From Parasponia andersonii (taxonomy: Eukaryota; Streptophyta; Magnoliopsida; Rosales; Cannabaceae): DNA of 64,000 nt. This document shows, piece after piece, positions 37,776-47,246 of the stretch. Position numbers and translations under genes: made by a program. The stretch lies in contig JXTB01000065.1 in NCBI GenBank assembly GCA_002914805.1, forward strand, positions 905,002-969,001, written 5' to 3'. Every line of letters starts with the position of its first letter. Within the stretch, counting starts at the first letter, position 1. The notes under the pieces were generated by a model. It saw nothing but the letters and a program-made list of their open reading frames with translations, was not told where the DNA came from and searched no databases.

Positions 37776-38256
37776 AATGCTTAGAATATTGCAAAATATT
37801 TTACATTGAAATACATTGACCATTAATTTCTGTTCCCTTTTTTCTTGTATTTCTCTTCTTCGCTGCAGTTAAAATTACTGAAGTTACTTATCTCTATCAT
37901 TTATCCAAAAGCCTTTCATAGCATCCATGTTTGAGGATAGTTTTTTTCGCGCCTTTAAATCACTAAAGTTACAAAATTGTATGATCTATCTAAAATTATT
38001 TTGTAATACTCATATTTATTATAATATTTATAATCTAATATTAATTTAGAGCATTTAATTTATTAAGATAATTTAATAAATTTAGTCTCATATTAAATTT
38101 TATATAATTTATTTTTAATTTTTTAAACAGTATCTTAGTAAATTACATATTCTAAATTAGTGTTAATGTATAAATTTATAAAATATTTTAAATATAAATA
38201 TCAACCTAGATATTAACTAAAATACATAATATAATTTGATAAACGAGAAGACAGTG
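37776..38256. other. AT-rich region upstream of the tRNA gene
   Basis: No gene is seen. The bases just before the tRNA (38231-38245, ATAATTTGATAAACG) are AT-rich as is usual upstream of plant tRNA genes. Confidence 0.5.
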
Positions 38257-38328
38257 GCCCCTATAGCTCAGTGGTAGAGCGTCAGTCTTGTAAACTGAAG
38301 GCCTGTAGTTCGATCCTGCATGGGGGCA
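38257..38328 (+). tRNA. tRNA-Thr, anticodon TGT
   Basis: A 72-nt cloverleaf. The acceptor stem GCCCCTA pairs with TGGGGGC (one G-T), discriminator A. D arm GCTC/GAGC around AGTGGTA. Anticodon stem TCAGT/ACTGA with loop CTTGTAA, anticodon TGT, reading ACA (Thr). T arm TGTAG/CTGCA around TTCGATC. The internal B box reads GTTCGATCC, and the RNA polymerase III terminator TTTTT follows within about 10 bases (from 38336). There is no intron and no CCA is encoded, as expected for a nuclear plant tRNA gene. All stems pair, so it is probably functional. Confidence 0.95.
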
Positions 38329-41314
38329 CTACATTCTTTTTCTTCCCAGTTAACACCGTAATAAAATTATGTTGGTAACCTCGCAGATAATTGACATTTA
38401 TATCCTTTTTTTTTCCTTTTTCTAGCCAAAACTACTTTAATTGATTTTTTTTTCCTTTTCTCGTTCCCAGCAGTTTGTTGTTACCAGTAGCACAAGAGGG
38501 CCCTGCTTCTTAAGTTTCTTACTTGTGTGTAAATTTCTTCAAATTTCTTTCATACGACCAAATGACTTTTTTCTTTTCATTCTTTCTTTTAATAGTTGAA
38601 CCAAATGACTTATAGCAGAAGTCAAACTAGTGATATCCAGACTGTTCTGACGACATTTCGTCCATCAGTCTTACAAAAGTCAAGCCGTAGATTTTCCTCT
38701 TCATAACTGCTTCATCGAACTAAACCTTGAGTACACTTTCGCCTACACACAATCTATGAGATCCTACTTACCCCACCCTACTAATCAAGCTTACCGTTCT
38801 CACTAAGCCCCAAAAAAAAAAAACAAAACAAAACATTAAACATTAAACATTAACCAATAACCATACACCAACAACTAAAAGCAATTATATAGCACGCCTA
38901 ATAGGAGCCTGGGTCGGATGTAACTTTATGGCAGACAGAGCCCACAAAGACCTTAGGTTGAACAAGTGGCCCATATAAATGGGTCAGGTCCATGACATAA
39001 AGAGGTCCCCTGCTAGGAAATAGTGGGCTCAAGAATCCGTTTCCAAATTCAGAGTTTCAACCTGTCCAACGAAATCAAGTCTCTCAATGTGGTCCCCAGA
39101 AAATCAATAAATCATCCCAACTCTTCACCATGGAAATTAATTGTGGACCCCTCAATTATTGGACCTGGCCTTCTTCTGCAATAATTTAATAAAATGAAAA
39201 GTACAAATGTGCATGTAAAATTGACTCTTCGCCGCCCCTCTTACGAGTCTCTGCGTTCACCCTAAATAGGATGAGATTCACCATCTTTTTGGGTATATCA
39301 AATAGGAAATTATACAAATTATAGGTTAAAGGGAAAAAAGCACAGTTCCCTTCTTACTTGGGTGGAAATTAAAAGCAGGTGAGCAATTTACTTACCCATA
39401 TAGTCAATCATACATGGTTCTCTCTTTTTCCAAATAGTTCAAAATTGCATACAAGAAAGCAAGTAGAAGATGGAGTTTTCAGTCTCTCTTGTTAAGTTAA
39501 TGAATGTGTGTTTGTATAGTAACTTTCCAGTTCTAGTAATTCTATGAAGTTGACATGAAAGTCTAGTAATTCTATGAAGTTGACATGAAAGTTAACACAT
39601 ATTTAGGGGGGAAGAGACAGAGGTGTGTGTGTGTGTAGAACAGTGCAGAAAATGAATGTCACTTAGCAATTAAATCAAGCGAGACAAAAAACAAAAGCAA
39701 ACCTGCAAATTACAGGGTAAATCCTAGTCAATGACCGTTGTATAAAAAGTGTATGTGTTGCTACTAATTCTTACTCACTATCATTGAGTCTCGGATATAC
39801 TTTGGCTTAACTTGGAAAACTTTTATGCTCATGGAAGATGCTAAGTTAGCAAACCTAAAATCTCAAAATGCAATAAATACAACGTAGACCCTCATAAAGA
39901 CACAATGCAAGCCCAACTACATTATCCGTACTCTCAACACAAAAGATGATAACGTTCTCAACAAAAACTCAACAAGCTGCATCTGCATCATCTCACAGAG
40001 AACTCAGATTACATTCACAATCGAAACCTTTGTCAAAAATTCTACACAATAATAGTCAACATTGCAGATCAAACAAATGGCTTGCAGAATTAACTAAGTT
40101 CATATATACAATTAGCAAACAGAAATGGCAAGAGGGGAGAGAGAGAGAGAGAGAGAGCAACAATAAGGAACTAGGCGAAAAAAAAAAATAAAAAATAACA
40201 GATGGGTTTTTTTTATTCACACCACATTGCACCCAAAAACAATCCACTCACATACAAGAAGCACATTATTTTCTTCACGCTGATAAATCTAAGGAATGGC
40301 TAAAGGAATACGGACCAAATTTCCCAAAAAACAGTGGTCTTACAGAGAGAAGCAAGAGCTTTTTTTCCTATCTTTCACACACCAGCATCTTTTCATATAA
40401 TTAGAGCAACACCACAGAGCATATGAAAGCGGAAAAGAGAGAGATAGAGAGAAGCAACCCGATACCGTGTCGAAAGCAATAGCAATCTTCTCGATGAACT
40501 GCCAATTCTGCTTTCCTTTCACCATTGAAATTTGTAGGGAAGGGGGAATTCAGCAACAAAATCTGGATTTGGTTTTGGAACTTTGCTTAAGCAAAAACCC
40601 ATTAAGTAGAACCACAAGTGAAAAACTCCAATTTCTTCGACATGTGGTACATGGCTTCTATAGCTTGCACACCAATTTGTGGAAGAGACATTTCCACAAA
40701 CACCATATCTTCAAAACAGTACAATAGCAGCTTCAAACATCAAAAAGACCCAGTTGTCAAGCAAAATCTCCACTGCTCAACCAAAAGAGCCTGCCATGGC
40801 GAGCTAATTTCTCTACAGCTCGAATTTGATGAAAATCCCAAATGTGTTGTTTAACCCATGGAATTTTCAAAATCCAGACAAACTAGAAAAAATTGAAAAA
40901 AATAAAAATAAAAAGGGGAAAAACCTTCACAGTTACAATGATGAAACAAACCTCTCTCTCCGTCAGAATCCTAATTCTTTTAAACTCCCTCTTTCATCTC
41001 CTCACAACAAAACGCCTGCAAAATCCTAATAAACAATGTTGAACCCTAAAACCCTAATTGAATTCATTCATACAAGTCTTAAATTCCCCAAATTCTTCAA
41101 CCGAACCCTAACTTTTTTTCTTCTTCTTCTCCAACCAAAGCTAATAACAACTCTAACCCTCCTAAATTCACTGAAAAAAAAAAAAAGGGAAAGAAAAAAC
41201 TCGGTCTCAAACCCCCGCACACGAAAAGCAATATAAGCATACACATATTTATATATACGAGAGACACCGCCACCGCCACTGCCGCCATGACCAGTGACCT
41301 TGGAGACACCCGAA
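38329..41314. other. Non-coding region between tRNA and TCP gene
   Basis: The part next to 41314 is the 3' region of the TCP gene. Short ORFs occur on both strands but none shows a domain. A GA microsatellite lies at 40135-40158 and a GT run at about 39622-39636. Confidence 0.5.
39532..39591. repeat. Exact 30-bp tandem duplication
   Basis: Two identical units of TCTAGTAATTCTATGAAGTT plus GACATGAAAG, at 39532-39561 and 39562-39591. Confidence 0.95.
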
Positions 41315-42157
41315 TTAGCGAGGATCGTCTTCCCTCCGACCCGAACTGCCCGGCCCACCCGATAACGAAGCTAGCAAATTCAGATGTCCAGGGAGGTAAT
41401 TTCCCACTCTCGCCGCCGAGGCCTCGCCGATCGTCTGCTGCTGAACGAACAACGATTGCTGCTGCGAAACCGCCGGCTGCGCCACCATTTCCGGCGGCGC
41501 GGCTGCGAAGCTCCACACCTGTCCGAAGTGCGGGGCCCAGAACCCTCCGGGCGCGGTCGTCCCGGACCCCACCATAGACCCCATGGTGGCCCCGACTACC
41601 GAAACGCCGTCGTTCCCGCCGTCATGGCCGTCCTTTCCGACGCCGCTTCCGTCGTCCGGCCGCACGCGTTTCCCCATGATGAAGGGCGTGGGCCCTAGTA
41701 AGGGCTTGTGGTCGAGCGAGACGGAATTGGCCGAGGAAGTCGACAGCGAGGCCGAGACGCCGCCGAGCCCGGCTCCGGCGCCGCCGCGCACGGAGACGGA
41801 TAAGGTAGAGAAGCTCGCCGGGGTGGTTCCGGTTCCGGTGGCGGCGATGATGGAGGGCTCGGCCTGGCGGAGGAGCCACTCGATGGTCTGGCCGTCGGAC
41901 TTGTGGCCGAGCTCGCGCGTGAGCTGGAAGACGCGCGCGGCGCAGATGATCGGCATGCGGATGCGCCGTCCCCGGCCGTCGACCTTGCTGTGACGATCCT
42001 TGGACGGCGTCTTCTTGACGGCCAGAGCTCCGTTAACCGCAGACGCCGTTACCGCCGTCTGCTGCTGCTGCTGTTGTTGCTGTTGCTGCCTCTGATTAGA
42101 GTCGATCAGAGCTCCGTTACTGACGCCGTTAGTCCCTCCGACGTCGGTATTCGACAT
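41315..42157 (-). CDS. TCP21: Class I TCP transcription factor (TCP21/CHE- or TCP7-like)
   Basis: Single exon of 280 residues. The TCP domain (residues about 53-108) opens with a basic region [20 protein letters not shown] and continues [20 protein letters not shown] and [20 protein letters not shown]; the short class I basic region is intact. The C-terminus carries blocks seen in TCP7 and TCP21: [54 protein letters not shown] and [14 protein letters not shown] and GKRVRPDD tip the call to TCP21 (CHE), a clock-linked repressor that binds GGNCCCAC; TCP7 remains possible. The usual residues between FWA and FGQVWSF look shortened (FWAPHFGQ). A run of ten Gln near residue 24 comes from CTG-type repeats. 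The nuclear protein should act as a dimer. Three TCP-type sites lie upstream, so self-regulation is possible. Confidence 0.92.
   Translation of the reverse strand: MSNTDVGGTNGVSNGALIDSNQRQQQQQQQQQQTAVTASAVNGALAVKKTPSKDRHSKVDGRGRRIRMPIICAARVFQLTRELGHKSDGQTIEWLLRQAEPSIIAATGTGTTPASFSTLSVSVRGGAGAGLGGVSASLSTSSANSVSLDHKPLLGPTPFIMGKRVRPDDGSGVGKDGHDGGNDGVSVVGATMGSMVGSGTTAPGGFWAPHFGQVWSFAAAPPEMVAQPAVSQQQSLFVQQQTIGEASAARVGNYLPGHLNLLASLSGGPGSSGRREDDPR
42059..42090. repeat. Trinucleotide repeat coding poly-Gln
   Basis: CTG/TTG repeats on the plus strand code for about ten Gln at residues 23-33 of the TCP protein. Mixed CAG/CAA codons should slow slippage. Confidence 0.9.
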
Positions 42158-42292
42158 ATCTCTTTATTTATTATGTTTCTTTTTTTTTTAACAAAAACAA
42201 AACAAAATAAAACCAACCCTTCCGTCTCCTTCACTTCACTTCCCTTGCTCTTCAATTCAAAATCCTTAGAAGAGAGAGAAGAGATTTGATGA

Positions 42293-42492
42293 GTGGTGGT
42301 GGTGGTGGTGGCGGTGGTGCTACAGCTTAGCTTGATTGACTGGTGTATAGAAACAGAGAGAAGAGAGAGAGAGAGAGAGATGGGTTTTTCTTCTGTTGTG
42401 TATTATGTGTCTGTGTGTGTATGTCTCTCTGGGGTTTTGGTTTTTGGGTTAGGAGAAGAGAGGAGAGGAGGGGAGAGGAGAGGAGAGAGGGA
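42293..42492. repeat. Simple-sequence tracts in the TCP 5' region
   Basis: A (GGT)n run at 42295-42318, a GA run at 42356-42380, a GT run near 42410-42420 and a purine run of GAGAGGAGAGGAGGGGAGAG type at 42452-42491. All lie within about 340 bp upstream of the start codon and are CT-rich on the sense strand, as in many plant leaders. Confidence 0.85.
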
Positions 42493-42552
42493 ACAGAGCT
42501 CTAATCATTGAGCGGCAGGAGCTGGTGGAGACAGGAGGAGGGCACATGGGTG

Positions 42553-42560
42553 GTGGGACC
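42553..42560. promoter_or_regulatory. Class I TCP binding site
   Basis: GTGGGACC matches the class I TCP consensus GTGGGNCC. It lies about 400 bp upstream of the TCP start codon. Confidence 0.5.
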
Positions 42561-42730
42561 CAGTACTCACCCCCCTACAGCTCACACTCCCATATACCAT
42601 ATATACATAATACATTTGCATAATCCCCCACAAGCACGCACCCACTCCCCACCTGACTGCGTTTCTCCACCACGCGCTCTTCTTTCTTTCCTTCCTTCTC
42701 CCTCCCTCCCTCCCTCTGCGGCTTCTTAGT

Positions 42731-42738
42731 GTGGTCCC
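42731..42738. promoter_or_regulatory. TCP-type binding site (class II consensus)
   Basis: GTGGTCCC fits GTGGNCCC. The surrounding GTGGTCCCCAC is close to a palindrome. Confidence 0.45.
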
Positions 42739-42778
42739 CACGGTCTTTCGCAAATGGATTTGAAGTGTCAGGAGTTTG

Positions 42779-42786
42779 GGCCCCAC
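42779..42786. promoter_or_regulatory. Class I TCP binding site
   Basis: GGCCCCAC matches GGNCCCAC exactly, the site type reported for CHE on the CCA1 promoter. It lies about 630 bp upstream of the start codon. Confidence 0.5.
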
Positions 42787-44309
42787 TCCGTTTTCCGTAC
42801 TGTTTTTACTATTTTTGACAATTCGACTCTCTTTCTCTCTCGTGAAATGAACGGAGAAAATAGAGATTTGTTCCCTGTTAATGTTTTTGTTAATTAATCT
42901 TATGGATTACGTGTTAATGGACAAGAGTAGGAAAAAGAGTACTCATTGACACGTAACAATCTTGCAAAGTTTTAGAACACAACGACTATGGAGGGCTTTA
43001 GGTTTTTTTTTTTTTTTTTTGGTAATCAGAAATTTGGAAAAATGGACCAAGGTGTTTCATACCCATTGAGGCATTTGACGCATTTTTGTTAGCATTGCGA
43101 GGAAGTTTGTCATAGGGAATTGTGAACACAATATTATGACTTTCATTGTGGTAGAATATATAAAATTTAAAGTTATACATACTTAAAAAGCATTCTTTTG
43201 AAAAAAATTATGCTTATTGAAATATCTTATAGCGACACTCATTGAACTAGAACTCGAAAAAAAATTTAAAAATAATAAAGTTAAAAAGTTCACGTATCTT
43301 ATTAGTTAGCCAAATTAATATAAATTATACGTTTGATCAATAAATTTCACCACCAAATTTAATGACAAAAAATATTCCGATTACACCAATAAATATTGGT
43401 TTCATTTTTTAATATATATATATATATTACTAAGTGATGAAGATCTTATGGTCTTTCGATTTTATCAAAATCCCTTGGAGTATCACGGTTCATAAATTTT
43501 TTTTTTTAAAGAAAGTGTCGATATAATATTCATATACCAGAAAACTCATCAATCCAATTTTTACTATGTACATTCATTAATCTACTTGTGTTTGGTTATC
43601 ATTTTAATTCTACTCATTTGCTAATCTACTCGTGTTTACTTTCTATTCAAATAATGTGTACCATGAAATCTCGTTAATTCTTACTTGTGTTAAAACAAGT
43701 TTTATGAAAACCCATCTTAACTACCCAAGGTGGAAACCGTAACCTACACTCAATAAATAAAAATATAAAGTAAAAAACTTTATAAAGAATGCATGCTTTT
43801 GTCCTCTATGCCACATTTAAGTCATTTCCGTTCAACCACTTGGTCAGTGACAAAATCCATGCAGCAGCAAAGAAATTGCCATTTTTAATCTTTTTTTTTC
43901 CTCTGAAACTAACAGCTGGAATATTACACGTGTTCCGATATAATAAATCTAAATTAAAGTTGGATAAAACTAATATTTAAAAAAAAAAAAGGTTAGATTC
44001 AGTCATACATTTTCAATTTTACACCTGTCTCACCTTGTAAGGAAAATTGACCGTATGCACTCCATATGATTCACATTTAGACATACAGCCGGTGCAATTT
44101 TGCGGTTTAAAAAAAGAAAAAAAAATCACCAACCTACATATACAGATTATTGTTTTTTCTTAACCATGGCCGTAACGATAATGGGATTAGCCAAAAAAAA
44201 AAAAAAAGCATTTCCATAAAAACAATATTCTATAAGTAATAAAGAAAAACAAAAATCAAGATAATATGTTACACAGAGAAAAAATATATATAAACACTAA
44301 TGTAATACT
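42787..44309. other. AT-rich stretch without a gene
   Basis: No gene is seen. It begins as distal promoter of the TCP gene and then becomes simple AT-rich DNA with A- and T-runs. Confidence 0.5.
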
Positions 44310-44416
44310 AACAAATCGATCCAAATTTTAATAGGCATTGAAGCTGCCCAATAGAATTAAGTTTCTCTTGAATCGATTTGTTATTTAATTCTATTCTAAA
44401 TGCCTATTAAAATTTG
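44310..44416. repeat. Interleaved inverted repeats
   Basis: AACAAATCGAT (44310-44320) pairs with ATCGATTTGTT (44372-44382), and CAAATTTTAATAGGCATT (44322-44339) pairs perfectly with AATGCCTATTAAAATTTG (44399-44416). The order is A, B, A', B', which is a pseudoknot layout. Confidence 0.9.
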
Positions 44417-44453
44417 AAACATGTATAAGTATATGAAAATATTATTGCTCAAG

Positions 44454-44491
<38 letters not shown>

Positions 44492-44869
44492 TAGTTGGCG
44501 GCTTCCACGTTTGAGTAGAGATTTTCTACACCCTCCCATATTTGTCTAATTTTTTAATCTTTTTATTTGTGTGAGAAAATAATAATATATAATATATAAA
44601 GTTACAAATAAATATGATAAACTTATTATAATAAACTTTAAAATAAATATAAAGTTACAAAAAATTTGCTCCAAACTTCAACAGTATTTCGGTAGCACTT
44701 CATAAATCTTGTAAAACAAAACACTGTTAACCGCTGAGGCTTGTGTACTATACAGTGTCCTTAAAACTGATTCGCTCTCTCCACTGAAATGCTTGAGGTT
44801 TTAGTAAGTGTCAGTTTCTTATGATACAACAATGAAGAACAGCAAGTAGAGTACCAACATCTCCACTTT

Positions 44870-45703
44870 ACGAATTAAGTTGCTATGAACTTCAAAACAC
44901 TATAAACCTTATCTTTGAAATTCCTAAACACTCAAAGAACTTCAGCTGATAAACCTAAGAACATAAGAATACTCGAAAAATAAAGTAATTAAGAGAGGAT
45001 GGTAGAGAGAAACCAGAGAGAAATACTTCTGATTTGATATGTGGAATGAGGATCGAAGCTCTCCTTTTATAGTCATCTGGAGTAGAAGGTTATACACCAT
45101 ACTTTCAATTAAAATAAACTATTAAAGCCAAACATGACTATTACAAGGCCAAAAAAGGCCTAGCACTAACGTTTGACAGATTTCTAAAAACTCCCCATTA
45201 GTTGTTACAAAGCCAAAAATGTCTACCATTAATCTAGCCAGCTATTAAACCAAGATGAAAGCTTGGTAGCCTCTACTCTACAAACTGGATTGCTATGAAC
45301 TCCAACACACTATAAACCCTATTTTTGAAATTCCTAAATACTCGAAGAATTTCAGCTGGTGAACCTAAGAATATAGAACACGTGAAAAATAGAGTAATTG
45401 AGAGAGGATGATAGAGAAAAACTAGAGAGTAATGCTTCTAATTTGGTGTGTAGAATGAGTACGAGAAGCTCTTCTTTTATAGTCCTTTAGAGTGGGAGGT
45501 TACACATCATGCTTTCAATTGAAATAAAACTATTAAAGCCTAAAATAGCTGTTACAAGGCCAAAAAATGCCTAGCACTAATATTTAGCACTAATATTTGA
45601 CAGATTTACAAATTTCTAGAAACTCCTCATTGGTTGTTATAAAGCTATACAAATTTCTAGAAACTCCTCATTGGTTGTTATAAAGCCAAAAATGACTAAT
45701 TAA
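44870..45703 (-). repeat. LTR-like tandem duplication, period about 410 bp
   Basis: About 44870-45226 and 45280-45703 align throughout, for example TTGCTATGAACTTCAAAACA against TTGCTATGAACTCCAACACA, and AGAGAGGATGGTAGAGA against AGAGAGGATGATAGAGA. On the minus strand each copy has a TATA box (ACTATAAAAGGAGAGC near 45075; ACTATAAAAGAAGAGC near 45483) followed by a leader, as in an LTR promoter. No retrotransposon protein is adjacent. Unit 2 also holds a 41-bp tandem duplication at 45608-45689. Confidence 0.7.
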
Positions 45704-46928
45704 CCATTGAATTATAAAGGTTTTAGTTTCGGTCCAATATTTATGTCCGCAGGTGCAAGTATATACAAACTCACACAAATTTAGGCCTAATTCCGATGAT
45801 TTTACACCCCCGTGCGTGCGCATAAAAGAGCATCTGTCGTAGTTATTCTTACTACCATCACAAAACATGACTCTATATAAACTACTAAGAACAAATTTCT
45901 CCCACCAATGTGAGATTTTTTGTTTTTCGTTTCTTTTTTATAATTTCAATAGTGCACTTTTGAGTAATAATTTCTCATTTATTTGTATACCATTTTGAGC
46001 GTATGAATGTATAAAATCGATGTCCTCACATAAGAAAACAAAAATTCACTTTGATCTTCCATCAAACAGAATCAAATTCTACTCAATTTTTAGCTTCAAA
46101 ATGGTTCATAAAAATGAGTTTTATAACACATTTTGTCTTTATTATTCACTTGGATTTCCAAGCCCAAGACAAGCCAAATTATATTCTAACAATTTATCCA
46201 TCTAATTAGGTTTTAATAGTGACCCTTGAAATAAAAATTAATTAAAAAATATAAATAATGCCAAGTACACACAAAACTCACATACATTAGCATGGTATAT
46301 GTATTAATTTGAAAATGCATACTATATCAATTTGTGCCTATAGCATTACTCAAAAAATATTAATTAGTATTTAATTTCTGCGTACTCTAATTAAACGATG
46401 TGTCAAAAATAATAATAAAGCAAATAAAAAATATATATTCATCTCAGTCATTCATAGAAATAAATCTTGTAAGCCTTATTATAGTTTGTAAGATCGAGGG
46501 TCATAAAAGTGATATCTTAAACACATTTGAGATTACTATTTTTTTTCTTAAAAAAAAAAAGAAAAAAGAAAACTGAAATATAACCCAAAGATTTACCAAA
46601 AATATATATATATATATATATTTATATAATATGGTTTTTTTCCTAAGGAAAAGATATTCCAAGTAAATGTTATCTAATTAAATTTTATTTTGGGTCTTTG
46701 ACTCGCATTTTTGTTTTAATTTTTTTTTAAGTATGTCAAATTTAATCATAGGTTATTACACGACTTATTTTTGGTCGTGAACAATCAATGAATTTAATAT
46801 GATCCCCACTGTCAGAATAAGGCAAAGTTTAAGCTTTTCGAAATTAAAGTGGGCAAAAAAAAACAAAATGAGAAAAGGAAAGGATAAAACAAAACATAAA
46901 TCGCCAGCAAAAACGTGAAACGCGCGAG
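45704..46928. other. AT-rich stretch without a gene
   Basis: No gene is seen; a TA run lies at 46603-46622. Confidence 0.5.
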
Positions 46929-46960
46929 GCGTGCACAGCACGCTCTTTGGGCAGAGCGTG
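46929..46960. repeat. Two overlapping, mutually exclusive hairpins
   Basis: GCGTGC-ACA-GCACGC (46929-46943) and CACGCTCT-TTGGGC-AGAGCGTG (46939-46960) are both perfect and share the bases 46939-46943. They sit in a short GC-rich island in AT-rich DNA. Confidence 0.9.
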
Positions 46961-47207
46961 AACTACTCGCCTGGACTTTAAAGAAGTCAAGTCAGTAACC
47001 AAGTTAGGAGCTGTAGAAAATTGACACCTATCAACATATTTACGTAATTTGCCACTTTCGATGTATATTTTTTTTATTATTTTTTAGATTTTTATTTATT
47101 TCTGATTCAACCAACAGTTATAAGTTTATCAACACTCTCTTCTGTTTCTTTGCTCACAAACCATGACGTAGACGAATGTTTCGGAATATCGCACACAACG
47201 ATATGGA

Positions 47208-47246
47208 CCGTCCGATGAATTTAGACGATAATTTAATCCGTCCGAT
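47208..47246. promoter_or_regulatory. Repeated CCGTCCGAT motif
   Basis: Perfect 9-bp direct repeats at 47208-47216 and 47238-47246, 30 bp apart start to start. CCGTCCGAT-like motifs occur near plant promoters, but no gene start is visible here. Confidence 0.4.

Noticed and set aside
40401..40525. Short minus-strand frame starting MVKGKQNWQFIEKIAIAFDT before a GTATCG donor-like site
   Set aside because: It has a coding-like look and could be a first exon, but I find no following exon on the minus strand and cannot assign a family.
41287..41993. Several plus-strand open frames opposite the TCP gene
   Set aside because: They are GC-rich shadows of the TCP coding strand; only the minus-strand frame has the TCP domain.
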